This document shows, one piece after another, positions 45,017-53,755 of a stretch of 64,000 nucleotides of DNA. Position numbers and translations under genes: made by a program. The DNA is taken from NCBI GenBank assembly GCA_934474025.1, contig CAKSMF010000002.1:124001-188000 (forward strand), given 5' to 3'. The notes under the pieces were generated by a model, which searched no databases, was not told the origin of the DNA, and worked only from the letters and a program-made list of their open reading frames with translations. This DNA comes from an uncultured Ruminococcus sp. Lineage in GTDB: Bacteria; Bacillota; Clostridia; Oscillospirales; Ruminococcaceae. Position 1 is the first letter of the stretch, and each line of letters opens with the position of its first letter.

Positions 45017-48000
45017 ATGCCAAAAAGACAGGATATCAACAAAATTATGATTATTGGCTCTGGTCCTATCATTATTGGTCAGGCTTGCGAGTTTGACTAT
45101 TCAGGTACTCAGGCTTGTAAGGCTCTTAAAAATTTGGGTTATGAAATTGTTCTTGTTAACTCTAACCCCGCTACTATTATGACAGACCCCGATGTTGCTG
45201 ACATCACCTACATTGAACCCCTTAACATTGCAAGACTTACTCAGATTATCGAAAAAGAACGTCCTGATGCTCTTTTGCCAAACCTTGGCGGACAGTCCGG
45301 ACTTAACCTCTGTTCAGAACTCGATAAAGCCGGCGTTCTGAAAAAGTATAATGTACAGGTAATCGGTGTACAGGTTGATGCCATCGAACGTGGCGAAGAC
45401 AGAATAGAATTCAAGCACACTATGGATAAGCTCGGAATTGAAATGGCAAGAAGTGAAGTTGCATATTCTGTTGATGAAGCAGTAAAGATTGCAGAACAGC
45501 TTAAATATCCGGTTGTACTCCGTCCGGCATACACCATGGGCGGTGCAGGAGGCGGAATGGTTTACAACGTTGACGAACTCAAGGTTGTATGTGCAAGAGG
45601 CTTACAGGCATCACTTGTTGGACAGGTTCTCGTTGAGGAATGCGTAAGCGGTTGGGAAGAACTTGAACTTGAAGTTGTTCGTGACGCTGAAAACAATATA
45701 ATTACTGTATGTTTCATTGAAAATATTGACCCTATCGGCGTTCATACCGGTGACTCTTTCTGTTCAGCACCTATGCTTACAATTCCGGAAGACGTACAGC
45801 AGGAACTTCAGAAACAGGCATACAGAATCGTTGAATCTATTGAAGTTATCGGCGGTTGTAACTGTCAGTTTGCACGTAATCCCGAAACAGGCAGAATTAT
45901 TGTTATTGAAATTAATCCACGTACTTCACGTTCATCTGCCCTTGCATCAAAAGCTACTGGTTTCCCGATTGCTCTCGTATCTGCAATGCTTGCCTGCGGA
46001 CTTACTCTTAAAGACATTCCTTGCGGTAAATACGGTACTCTTGACAAATACACTCCGGACGGCGATTATGTTGTAATCAAGTTTGCAAGATGGGCATTTG
46101 AAAAGTTCAAGGGTGCAGAAGACAAACTTGGCACTCAGATGAAAGCTGTCGGCGAAGTTATGAGTATCGGCAAAACTTACAAAGAAGCTTTCCAGAAAGC
46201 TATAAGAAGTCTTGAAACTGGTCGCTATGGTCTTGGATTCGCTAAAAACTTCCACGAACTTTCTAAGGAAGAACTTCTTAATAAACTCCGTTATCCGACA
46301 AGCGAAAGACAGTTCATTATGTATGAGGCTCTCCGTAAGGGTGCTACAGTTGATGAAATATTTGAACTTACAAAAATTAAACATTGGTTCATTGAACAGA
46401 TGCTTGAACTCGTTCAGGAAGAAGAAAAACTTATCTCCTTAAAGGGAAGCGTTCCTGAAAAAGAAGTTCTTAAACAGGCTAAACTTGACGGTTTCTCAGA
46501 CAGATATTTAAGTTCACTTCTCAATGTTACAGAAGAAGAAATCAGAAATGCACGTATTGGTTTCGGCATTAAGGAAGCTTGGGAGGGCGTTCATGTAAGC
46601 AGTACTGAAAATGCAGCTTACTATTATTCAACCTATCATCTTGATGAAGATTCAAGCCCAGTAAGCAATAACAAGAAAATTATGATTCTCGGCGGTGGTC
46701 CTAACAGAATTGGTCAGGGTATCGAATTTGACTATTGCTGTGTTCACGCTGCACTCGCACTTAAAAAACTCGGTTTTGAATCAATTATTGTAAACTGCAA
46801 CCCTGAAACAGTTTCAACAGATTATGATACTTCCGATAAACTCTACTTTGAACCTCTTACACTTGAAGATGTTCTCAGTATTCACGAAAAAGAAAAGCCA
46901 CTCGGAGTCATTGCACAGTTTGGCGGACAGACTCCGCTTAACCTTGCAAATGACCTCAAAAAATATGGAGTTAAAATTCTCGGTACAACTCCGGAAACTA
47001 TTGACCTTGCCGAAGACAGAGACCATTTCCGTGCAATGATGGATAAACTTGGTATTCCTATGCCTGAATCCGGAATGGCTGTAAACGTTGATGATGCTCT
47101 TGAAATCGCTAACAGAATAGGCTATCCTGTAATGGTTCGTCCTTCATACGTTCTTGGCGGTCGTGGTATGGAAATCGTTCACGACGACGAAATGATGCGT
47201 GTTTATATGTCCGCTGCTGTTGGTGTAACTCCTGACAGACCTATTCTTATAGACAGATTCCTCCACCATGCTACAGAATGTGAAGCAGATGCTATTTCCG
47301 ATGGCACTAACTGTTTTGTACCTGCTGTCATGGAACACATTGAACTCGCTGGTGTACATTCCGGAGACTCTGCTTGTATTCTTCCTGCTAAGAATCTTAC
47401 ACAGAAACAGATTGACACTATCAAGGAATACACTAAGAAAATAGCTGTTGAAATGAATGTTTGCGGTCTTATGAATATGCAGTATGCTATTGAAGACGAT
47501 ACTGTTTATGTACTTGAAGCTAATCCACGTGCTTCAAGAACTGTACCTCTTGTTTCAAAGGTTTGCAATATAAACATGGTTCAGATTGCAACAGAAATCA
47601 TTACTTCCGAACTCACCGGAAAACAGTCACCAGTTCCTGCACTCAAGGACAAGACTATTACTCACTATGGCGTTAAGGAAGCTGTATTCCCATTCAATAT
47701 GTTCCCAGAAGTTGACCCTGTTTTAGGTCCTGAAATGCGTTCTACCGGTGAAGTGCTTGGTATATCAAATTCATTCGGTGAAGCTTATTACAAGGCTCAG
47801 GAAGCTACTCAGATAAGACTTCCCGAAGAAGGAACTGTCCTTCTCAGTGTTTGTGACCGTGACAAGCCTGAACTTATGGACATTGCAAAGGCATTTAATA
47901 AACTCGGTTTCAAAATAATTGCTACTGGAAAAAGTTATCAGATGATTAAAGAAGCTGGCATTCCTTGCGAAAAAATATTCAAAATTTACGAGGGCAGACC

Positions 48001-48235
48001 TAATATTGCCGACGAAATCGCAAATGGTGAAATTCAGCTTATTATAAACACTCCTGCTGGCAAAACAAGTTCTCATGATGACAGCTATATCAGAAAGGCT
48101 GCTATAAAACATCGTGTACCTTATATAACTACTATGGCTGCTGCTAAAGCAAGTGCAGAAGGTATTAAATCTATCAAGGAAAATAAACATTTCGGTGTTA
48201 AATCACTTCAGGCACATCATGCTGATATAAAGTAA
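45017..48235 (+). CDS. carB: Carbamoyl-phosphate synthase large chain
   Basis: 1072 residues with the expected two ATP-grasp halves, first GSGPIIIGQACEFDYSG and second GGGPNRIGQGIEFDYC, each with its own ATP-binding PVVLRPAYTMGGAGGG or PVMVRPSYVLGGRGME, and a C-terminal allosteric domain. Makes carbamoyl phosphate for pyrimidines and arginine with CarA. carA is not adjacent, and no pyr or arg gene lies nearby, which is unusual because carA and carB are often paired. GGGAG precedes the ATG. Confidence 0.97.
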   Translation: MPKRQDINKIMIIGSGPIIIGQACEFDYSGTQACKALKNLGYEIVLVNSNPATIMTDPDVADITYIEPLNIARLTQIIEKERPDALLPNLGGQSGLNLCSELDKAGVLKKYNVQVIGVQVDAIERGEDRIEFKHTMDKLGIEMARSEVAYSVDEAVKIAEQLKYPVVLRPAYTMGGAGGGMVYNVDELKVVCARGLQASLVGQVLVEECVSGWEELELEVVRDAENNIITVCFIENIDPIGVHTGDSFCSAPMLTIPEDVQQELQKQAYRIVESIEVIGGCNCQFARNPETGRIIVIEINPRTSRSSALASKATGFPIALVSAMLACGLTLKDIPCGKYGTLDKYTPDGDYVVIKFARWAFEKFKGAEDKLGTQMKAVGEVMSIGKTYKEAFQKAIRSLETGRYGLGFAKNFHELSKEELLNKLRYPTSERQFIMYEALRKGATVDEIFELTKIKHWFIEQMLELVQEEEKLISLKGSVPEKEVLKQAKLDGFSDRYLSSLLNVTEEEIRNARIGFGIKEAWEGVHVSSTENAAYYYSTYHLDEDSSPVSNNKKIMILGGGPNRIGQGIEFDYCCVHAALALKKLGFESIIVNCNPETVSTDYDTSDKLYFEPLTLEDVLSIHEKEKPLGVIAQFGGQTPLNLANDLKKYGVKILGTTPETIDLAEDRDHFRAMMDKLGIPMPESGMAVNVDDALEIANRIGYPVMVRPSYVLGGRGMEIVHDDEMMRVYMSAAVGVTPDRPILIDRFLHHATECEADAISDGTNCFVPAVMEHIELAGVHSGDSACILPAKNLTQKQIDTIKEYTKKIAVEMNVCGLMNMQYAIEDDTVYVLEANPRASRTVPLVSKVCNINMVQIATEIITSELTGKQSPVPALKDKTITHYGVKEAVFPFNMFPEVDPVLGPEMRSTGEVLGISNSFGEAYYKAQEATQIRLPEEGTVLLSVCDRDKPELMDIAKAFNKLGFKIIATGKSYQMIKEAGIPCEKIFKIYEGRPNIADEIANGEIQLIINTPAGKTSSHDDSYIRKAAIKHRVPYITTMAAAKASAEGIKSIKENKHFGVKSLQAHHADIK

Positions 48236-48250
48236 TTAAGATATAAAAAA

Positions 48251-48286
48251 ACTCCCTGTTATCTTTCGATGACGGGGAGTTTTTTT
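48251..48286 (+). terminator. Terminator of carB
   Basis: ACTCCC/GGGAGT arms with a T-run. The T-run merges with the TTTTAACAAG that starts element copy C. Confidence 0.88.
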
Positions 48287-48390
48287 AACAAGTATAAGCA
48301 AGAATTTTCCAGTAATGAACGAAAATAAATCGGTATCCATGAACTTACTTGTCAGTCTCCGTGAAATTACCTAATATTAATTGAAACAAG
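48283..48390 (+). promoter_or_regulatory. Conserved leader element, copy C
   Basis: TTTTAACAAG, GCAAGAATTTTCC, a shortened middle lacking the hairpin, then AAATAAATCGGTATCC (core at 48327-48338), TTGTCAGT, TGAAATTACCTA and ATTGAAA. The 3' part matches copy A closely; the middle segment of A and B is deleted. It is followed by about 108 bases of AT-rich DNA with a GTTTACGTAAAC palindrome (about 48431-48442) before the lipoprotein gene. Confidence 0.65.
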
Positions 48391-48498
48391 AAAAACAAAA
48401 AGTTGAAAAATTTCTGGATAAATAAGAAGTTTACGTAAACAATAATGATACACTGCTGAAAATTCGTGCAGTAATTTCACGTAAAGGACTTGATTTTT

Positions 48499-48936
48499 AT
48501 GAAAAAGATTTTATTGACCTGTTCCATATTAATTAGCTGTGTGGCTTTTGTATCGTGCGGAAATAACGACGATTCATATTCTTCTGACGGCGAAATGCTT
48601 ACAACAGAGTATGCAACAACTGAACACGTAACAACTCAGGAAACCAAAAATAAAGAAACTGAAACTACTACAAAGAAAAATGATGACAATGATTCACATT
48701 ACAGCACAGATGAGGACGGAAATGTTAACACCGGCGGGAGTAGTACTACCACTAAAGAAAATCGTGCAGATGACATAATTGACGGAGCAGGTGACGCCGG
48801 AAAAGATATCGTTGACGGAGTAGGTGATGCTGTCGGAGACGTTGTTGACGGTGCTGGTGATGCCGTTGATGATGTAATTGACGGCATTGAAGGTGAAACA
48901 AATACCCATGATTACAGTGAATCAGATAATCAGTAA
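48499..48936 (+). CDS. Asp-rich lipoprotein with 33-bp tandem repeats
   Basis: 145 residues. Lipobox VSC after a short signal peptide (Cys near 20), a Thr/Glu-rich linker, then three 11-residue repeats of the pattern DGAGDAVxDVV encoded by three 33-base units (48781-48879). The family is not recognised beyond 'small Asp-rich lipoprotein'. The ATG at 48499 has AAAGGA upstream; the TTG at 48490 lies too near the site. Its leader region contains element C. Confidence 0.75.
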   Translation: MKKILLTCSILISCVAFVSCGNNDDSYSSDGEMLTTEYATTEHVTTQETKNKETETTTKKNDDNDSHYSTDEDGNVNTGGSSTTTKENRADDIIDGAGDAGKDIVDGVGDAVGDVVDGAGDAVDDVIDGIEGETNTHDYSESDNQ

Positions 48937-48949
48937 TTTCCATAAAAAC

Positions 48950-48981
48950 GGGACTGCATATTAAAATCAGTCCCATTTTTA
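48950..48981. terminator. Terminator between lipoprotein and M20 peptidase genes
   Basis: GGGACTG (48950-48956) and CAGTCCC (48968-48974) with A-run before and T-run after; can act in both directions. Confidence 0.85.
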
Positions 48982-48987
48982 TCGATA

Positions 48988-49009
48988 GTTTTCAACATTT
49001 CAACGTTGA
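48988..49009. repeat. TTTTCAACA-type motif
   Basis: GTTTTCAACATTTCAACGTTGA resembles the left half of the palindrome at 22838-22870 (19 of 22 bases alike). No second arm here. Confidence 0.45.
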
Positions 49010-49040
49010 TTATTGCTTCACTTACAGAAATCAGAAAAAT

Positions 49041-50309
49041 TTATCCGCATATTTCAATTATAGCTTCTGCCATTATTTCAGCATTTCTGATAAGATTTTC
49101 TTCTGTCACAAACTCATCTGCTGAATGCATATTACCGTCTTCATTCGGGAATTCTGCTCCAAATGCTACTCCTCCATTTATATCATGAACATAAGTTCCG
49201 CCACCTATAGCAATACAACGTCCCTTGTCTCCTGTTATACGTTCATAAACTCTGAGCAAAGACTGTACAAATTCGCTGTTTTCATCAGTAATATGAGGTT
49301 CTGTACCCTCGCATGAATCAATAATGAATCCTTTATTTTCAAGTGAACTGCATATTATTGTGGATATTTCTTTCAGATTTCTGTCAAGTGGAAAACGTAT
49401 ATCAATACCTCCTTTAAGTCTGCCGTTTTCGGTATTGAGAAGAGATAATACACAAGTCATTTTTCCGGACAAATCATCTTTAAAGCCGAGTCCGCATGAT
49501 TTGCCGTCCGTTTCGCCATGCGGGAACAATTCTGACAATCCGCACAATAACGGCTTTTCAAACTTTTTACTATATTCTTCAAGAAACTTTGTAATAGCAT
49601 TTTCTCCCTTTTCGGGTGTGGAAGCATGAGCAGATTTGCCCTCATAAACAAAAGTTTTATCATGTACTTTCACTGTACAGCTTTCCGGAACAGCATTAAT
49701 AACTTTTCCGGCATTTATTGACATTTCCTCAAAAGGTGCTGAAAAATATACTCTAATCATACCCTTTTCGGCATTGATAACCGGATATTCACCGTCCGGC
49801 GTGAAAACCATTGGCGGAAGTTTTCTTTTTGTACGATAATATGCAAGGTCAGAAGAACCATTTTCTTCATCTGTTCCAAATATCAACCGAACATTGTGTT
49901 TAAGGGGCTTAGCAAGCTCTTTAACGGCTTTCAAAGCAAACAGTGATGATACAGCAGGTCCTTTGTCATCGCACGTTCCACGCCCTATTAAACGTCCCTC
50001 AGAGCGTTCGAGTATATACGGATTACTGTTCCAACCAGTTCCCTCCGGTACAACGTCAAGGTGAGTAAGAATTGCTAAAGCTGGTTCTGTGCTGTCATAA
50101 TCCGCTGAACCTACATAGTTTTCAACATTTTCAACAGTAAAACCTGATTCTTTACACTTTCGGAGCATAATTTCAAGAGCTTTTGCACAGTTTTCACCAA
50201 AAGGATTCTCATTATCCGGTTTATCTTTTACACTTCTTACTGCAACAAGTTCGGAAAGCAAGTCAATCATTTCTTCACGATGCGATTCAAGATATTGTCT
50301 AATTGTCAT
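49041..50309 (-). CDS. M20-family dipeptidase (PepV/Sapep-like)
   Basis: 422-residue zinc metallopeptidase of the M20 family. Metal-site motifs include THLDVVPEG, GRGTCDDKGP and TDEENGS, then a later IGGGTYVHDI. It probably cleaves dipeptides or N-acyl amino acids in the cytoplasm. The start at 50309 is set by TTGGAGG; a longer frame to 50348 has no ribosome site. No obvious operon partner. Confidence 0.9.
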   Translation of the reverse strand: MTIRQYLESHREEMIDLLSELVAVRSVKDKPDNENPFGENCAKALEIMLRKCKESGFTVENVENYVGSADYDSTEPALAILTHLDVVPEGTGWNSNPYILERSEGRLIGRGTCDDKGPAVSSLFALKAVKELAKPLKHNVRLIFGTDEENGSSDLAYYRTKRKLPPMVFTPDGEYPVINAEKGMIRVYFSAPFEEMSINAGKVINAVPESCTVKVHDKTFVYEGKSAHASTPEKGENAITKFLEEYSKKFEKPLLCGLSELFPHGETDGKSCGLGFKDDLSGKMTCVLSLLNTENGRLKGGIDIRFPLDRNLKEISTIICSSLENKGFIIDSCEGTEPHITDENSEFVQSLLRVYERITGDKGRCIAIGGGTYVHDINGGVAFGAEFPNEDGNMHSADEFVTEENLIRNAEIMAEAIIEICG

Positions 50310-50389
50310 AATAATATACCTCCAAAACAGATAACGGCATTTTCCCAAAAACCGAGAAAATGCCGTGTATTTTACAAAGAATATTATAA

Positions 50390-51517
50390 TCAGTTAACTA
50401 TAGTATCTTCTGTTTCCTTGTCAAAGATATGGATTCTGTTCGGGTCGATAGCCATTTTAACCTCGTCGCCAGGTCTTACAGTTGACCTTGAGCTTACTCT
50501 TGCTGTAAGCGGAATACCTTCACAATCAAGATAAAGATAAATTTCAGCACCCATCATTTCAGTGATTTCTACCTTACAGGAGATAACACCTGTTGTAGCA
50601 TTTGAGAGATACATTTCTTCATCATGAATGCTTTCAGGACGAATACCGAGGATAATTTCCTTACCAACAAAGTTACCGAGTTCACGAGTAACCTTTGATT
50701 CAGGAACGATAACTTCAAATTTGTTTCTTGCAGAACCAAATTCAACAATGTACTGGTCGTATTCTCTTTCATACTTGAGAGTAGCATCAATGAAGTTCAT
50801 CATAGGAGAACCAAGGAATCCAGCAACGAACTTGTTCTTTGGTTCATCGTACAATTTCTGAGGAGTATCAATCTGCTGAACCCAACCGTCTTTCATACAA
50901 ACGATTCTGTCGCCCATGGTCATAGCTTCAGTCTGGTCATGAGTTACATAGATGAAAGTTGTACCGAGTCTCTTGTGAATCTTAGAAATTTCAGTTCTCA
51001 TCTGAGCACGGAGCTTAGCATCGAGGTTTGAAAGAGGTTCGTCAAGAAGGAATACCTTAGGTGAACGAACGATAGCACGACCAAGTGCCACACGCTGACA
51101 CTGACCACCTGACATAGCTCTTGGCTTTCTGTCAAGAAGATGTGTAAGGTCAAGAATCTTAGCAGCTTCATTAACTTTTCTTTCAATTTCGTCCTTAGGA
51201 ACTTTACGGAGTTTAAGACCGAATGCCATGTTTTCAAAAACTGTCATATGCGGATAAAGAGCGTAGTTCTGGAAAACCATTGCGATATCTCTGTCCTTAG
51301 GAGCAATATCATTTACGAGACGGTCACCGATGTAAAGTTCGCCCTCGGAAATTTCTTCAAGACCGGCAATCATACGAAGTGTAGTAGATTTACCGCAACC
51401 TGAAGGTCCTACGAATACGATAAATTCCTTGTCTCTAATGTCAAATGTTGTATCATGGACAGCCTCTACGTTGCCCGGATAAATTTTCTTTATGTGTTTA
51501 AGGCTCAAACCTGCCAT
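50390..51517 (-). CDS. msmX: Sugar ABC transporter ATPase, MsmX/UgpC/MalK-like
   Basis: 375-residue ABC ATPase of carbohydrate importers (CUT1). Walker A GPSGCGKST, Q-loop MVFQNYALYPHMT, signature MSGGQCQRVA, Walker B VFLLDEPLSNLDAK, and a C-terminal TOBE/OB regulatory domain. No permease or binding protein lies nearby, so it probably serves several sugar importers in trans, as MsmX does in Bacillus. This fits the fibre-degrading genes elsewhere in the window. TTGGAGG precedes the ATG. Confidence 0.93.
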   Translation of the reverse strand: MAGLSLKHIKKIYPGNVEAVHDTTFDIRDKEFIVFVGPSGCGKSTTLRMIAGLEEISEGELYIGDRLVNDIAPKDRDIAMVFQNYALYPHMTVFENMAFGLKLRKVPKDEIERKVNEAAKILDLTHLLDRKPRAMSGGQCQRVALGRAIVRSPKVFLLDEPLSNLDAKLRAQMRTEISKIHKRLGTTFIYVTHDQTEAMTMGDRIVCMKDGWVQQIDTPQKLYDEPKNKFVAGFLGSPMMNFIDATLKYEREYDQYIVEFGSARNKFEVIVPESKVTRELGNFVGKEIILGIRPESIHDEEMYLSNATTGVISCKVEITEMMGAEIYLYLDCEGIPLTARVSSRSTVRPGDEVKMAIDPNRIHIFDKETEDTIVN

Positions 51518-51630
51518 TTAATTAATCCTCCAATTCAAAAATTTTATTTGCTGATATATACCAGCAATAACGGTTATAATAATATAATACCAAACTTTTA
51601 AAAATTTTTCAAGATGCTAAATTGCCAAAG

Positions 51631-52416
51631 TTATGACCGTTTGTTTATGAGATTTGCCGAAAAAATGCCGGCAAAATCGTGACAAAAAAGGTCGAAATCG
51701 GGAGTTGAAAATAAGTTTTCCACATCTTTGTGCAATAATTCCATACACTGACCTAAAGCCAGTTTTTCGGGAAGAACAAGATTTCCAAGTGAAACACGCA
51801 TTAAAATTTCTACATGATTGCCCACAGCTGAAAACATTCTCTTAATCTGGTGATATTTTCCCTCAAACAACTGAATAAACGCCAAATTTTCGGACAATTC
51901 GCATTCTCTAACATCTGCCGGCAGACATACTTCTCCCGAAGCTAACTTTAAACCATTTTTGAACAAATTAATATAATTACTTTGAAAGGGCTTGTCAAGT
52001 TTCACAATATAAATTTTTGATATGTGGTGCTTAGGAGAGAGAATCCTGTGTGCAAGATTGCCGTCATCGGTTATCAATAATGCTCCTAATGAGTCCTTAT
52101 CAAGACGACCAGCAGGAAACATATTTTTAGTACGTAAGTTTTCCGGAACAAGATTTAAAACGCTTTCCCCGTCATTATCCGTTGTTGAACAGACATAACC
52201 GTCCGGCTTGTTAAGCAAAATATACCTATAGCGGTCTTTTCGGATTTCGTTTCCGTCAACAATGACTTTTGCGGTATCCGGATTTATTTTCATATCGGAA
52301 TTTTTAGCTGTTTGTCCGTCAACTGTTATTACTTTTTTGCTGATAAGCTGTTTGATTGTACTTCTGGAAAATTCAGTGCGTTCAGAAATAAATTTGTCCA
52401 GTCTTAAAAGAGTCAT
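51631..52416 (-). CDS. RsuA/RluB-family rRNA pseudouridine synthase
   Basis: 261 residues. The N-terminal S4 RNA-binding domain (RLDKFISERTEFSRSTIKQLI) precedes a pseudouridine synthase domain with the catalytic Asp in GRLDKDSLGALLITDDG. The more usual sequence is GRLDxxTxGLLLLT, so the motif is slightly divergent but the Asp is kept. It modifies a U in rRNA. AAGGTG precedes the ATG. Confidence 0.92.
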   Translation of the reverse strand: MTLLRLDKFISERTEFSRSTIKQLISKKVITVDGQTAKNSDMKINPDTAKVIVDGNEIRKDRYRYILLNKPDGYVCSTTDNDGESVLNLVPENLRTKNMFPAGRLDKDSLGALLITDDGNLAHRILSPKHHISKIYIVKLDKPFQSNYINLFKNGLKLASGEVCLPADVRECELSENLAFIQLFEGKYHQIKRMFSAVGNHVEILMRVSLGNLVLPEKLALGQCMELLHKDVENLFSTPDFDLFCHDFAGIFSANLINKRS

Positions 52417-52496
52417 AAATTCACCTTCCGGAATAAATTTAAAATTACAGGTATATTATTTAACATCAGCAAAAGTATTTACGGAGGTTACATAAC

Positions 52497-52928
52497 ATGA
52501 AAAAAAAGAAAGTTTTAATTCTTGTATTGATAGCTGTTATAATTTATACGGCGATATTTTTTATTCCTGAAAAAGACAAAAAACCTGAAAATTCTGAAAC
52601 CGAAACAATTTCAGTTTCAGACAACAATGAACGCATAAATTATTTTGCACTTCACGGCTGGGAAGTTGAAGAAATATCTGAAAAAGATATAACTATACCG
52701 TCAGAATTTTCAGATGATTATGAAGAATACGCTGTTTTTCAGGACAGACAGAACCTCCCTTTACGCAAATATGCAGGAAAAAATGCCTGTCTTTATGTTT
52801 ACAGGATATGTAATTTTCGTCCGGAAAATAAAAATATGCTCGCCGAACTCATTGTTTGTGAAGACACTGTAATAGGGTCAATGGTTTACAGTGAGGACGG
52901 CGGAAGTATACGTCTCTGCGTAAATTAA
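52497..52928 (+). CDS. DUF4830-like membrane-anchored protein
   Basis: 143 residues: one N-terminal TM (about 6-22), Glu/Ser linker, then a compact domain (INYFALHGWEVEE, then ITIPSEFSDDYEEYAVFQ, LRKYAGKNACLYVYRI) that matches what I recall of DUF4830. It probably sits outside the membrane. Its last four bases overlap the convergent gene downstream. GGAGG precedes the ATG. Confidence 0.75.
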   Translation: MKKKKVLILVLIAVIIYTAIFFIPEKDKKPENSETETISVSDNNERINYFALHGWEVEEISEKDITIPSEFSDDYEEYAVFQDRQNLPLRKYAGKNACLYVYRICNFRPENKNMLAELIVCEDTVIGSMVYSEDGGSIRLCVN

Positions 52929-53302
52929 AAAATATTAATCAATTCCCCGATGAAAGGCAGACGCAAAGCTTTACCCTTTGATGCTCCGTACATAAGTGCA
53001 ACTGCAATTGCTAATTCTGCAATAGTAATAACAAGATTTACGAGCCACCCAATCAGTGGAATTATTCCAATAATTTTCTTGACCGCCTCAATAACAAGCA
53101 CGGCAAGAAACCATGTAAATTGCTGATTTGCATGAAATTTACAGAAATTTGAATTCTGGCAAACAATAACCGGAATGAAAAACAAAATAGGAAACAAATA
53201 CGGCAATACAGCCGGAACAATATATTTCTGAACATCATTGCTATCAAACATACAAGCGGTTTTTTCGTCATTGAAGTTATCAAGAATCCTATCAATATCC
53301 AT
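52925..53302 (-). CDS. DUF4870/Tic20-like small membrane protein
   Basis: 125 residues with three to four hydrophobic segments (IVPAVLPYLFPILFFIPVIV, WFLAVLVIEAVKKIIGIIPLIGW, LVITIAELAIAVALMY). The KFHANQQFTWF motif is typical of the DUF4870/YtcA family. Function unknown. It lies just downstream of nrdR (three-base gap) with AAGGAG before the ATG, so co-transcribed with it. Confidence 0.8.
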   Translation of the reverse strand: MDIDRILDNFNDEKTACMFDSNDVQKYIVPAVLPYLFPILFFIPVIVCQNSNFCKFHANQQFTWFLAVLVIEAVKKIIGIIPLIGWLVNLVITIAELAIAVALMYGASKGKALRLPFIGELINIF

Positions 53303-53305
53303 AAC

Positions 53306-53755
53306 TCATTCTCCTTGTTCAAATTCACTGATAGTTGCCACAAAACTGGCTATATCCGTGAAATCATTATATACAGACGCAAATCTTATATACGATATGG
53401 GGTCAATTTTTCTGAGTTTTTCGAGAACTATTTCTCCTATTTCCCTTGAGGGAGCAACTGTTTTCAAAGCATTTGCATAGTAATTTTCAACATAGTCTGC
53501 TATTTCAGAAACCTGTCCTATAGTGACAGGACGTTTTTTTATTGCCGTAAAAATTCCCTTTATAAGCTTGTTACGGTCAAATGTTTCAAATGTTCCGTCA
53601 CGCTTTTCGACCATAAGCAAAGGAATTTCCACAACTTCATATGTTGTAAATCTGCCTTTACATTTCAGGCACTCCCTGCGACGACGTATTTTTTCGTCAG
53701 AAGGTCTTGAATCGGTTACTTTTGATTCATCAAAGCCACAAAACGGACATTTCAT
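53306..53755 (-). CDS. nrdR: Ribonucleotide reductase repressor NrdR
   Basis: 149 residues. N-terminal zinc ribbon (CPFCGFDESKV and CLKCKGRF) and the ATP-cone (VEKRDGTFETFDRNKLIKGI). NrdR binds NrdR boxes and represses ribonucleotide reductase genes in response to ATP/dATP. The ATG overlaps the stop of the upstream TIM-barrel gene (ATGA), so the two are translationally coupled. Confidence 0.96.
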   Translation of the reverse strand: MKCPFCGFDESKVTDSRPSDEKIRRRRECLKCKGRFTTYEVVEIPLLMVEKRDGTFETFDRNKLIKGIFTAIKKRPVTIGQVSEIADYVENYYANALKTVAPSREIGEIVLEKLRKIDPISYIRFASVYNDFTDIASFVATISEFEQGE

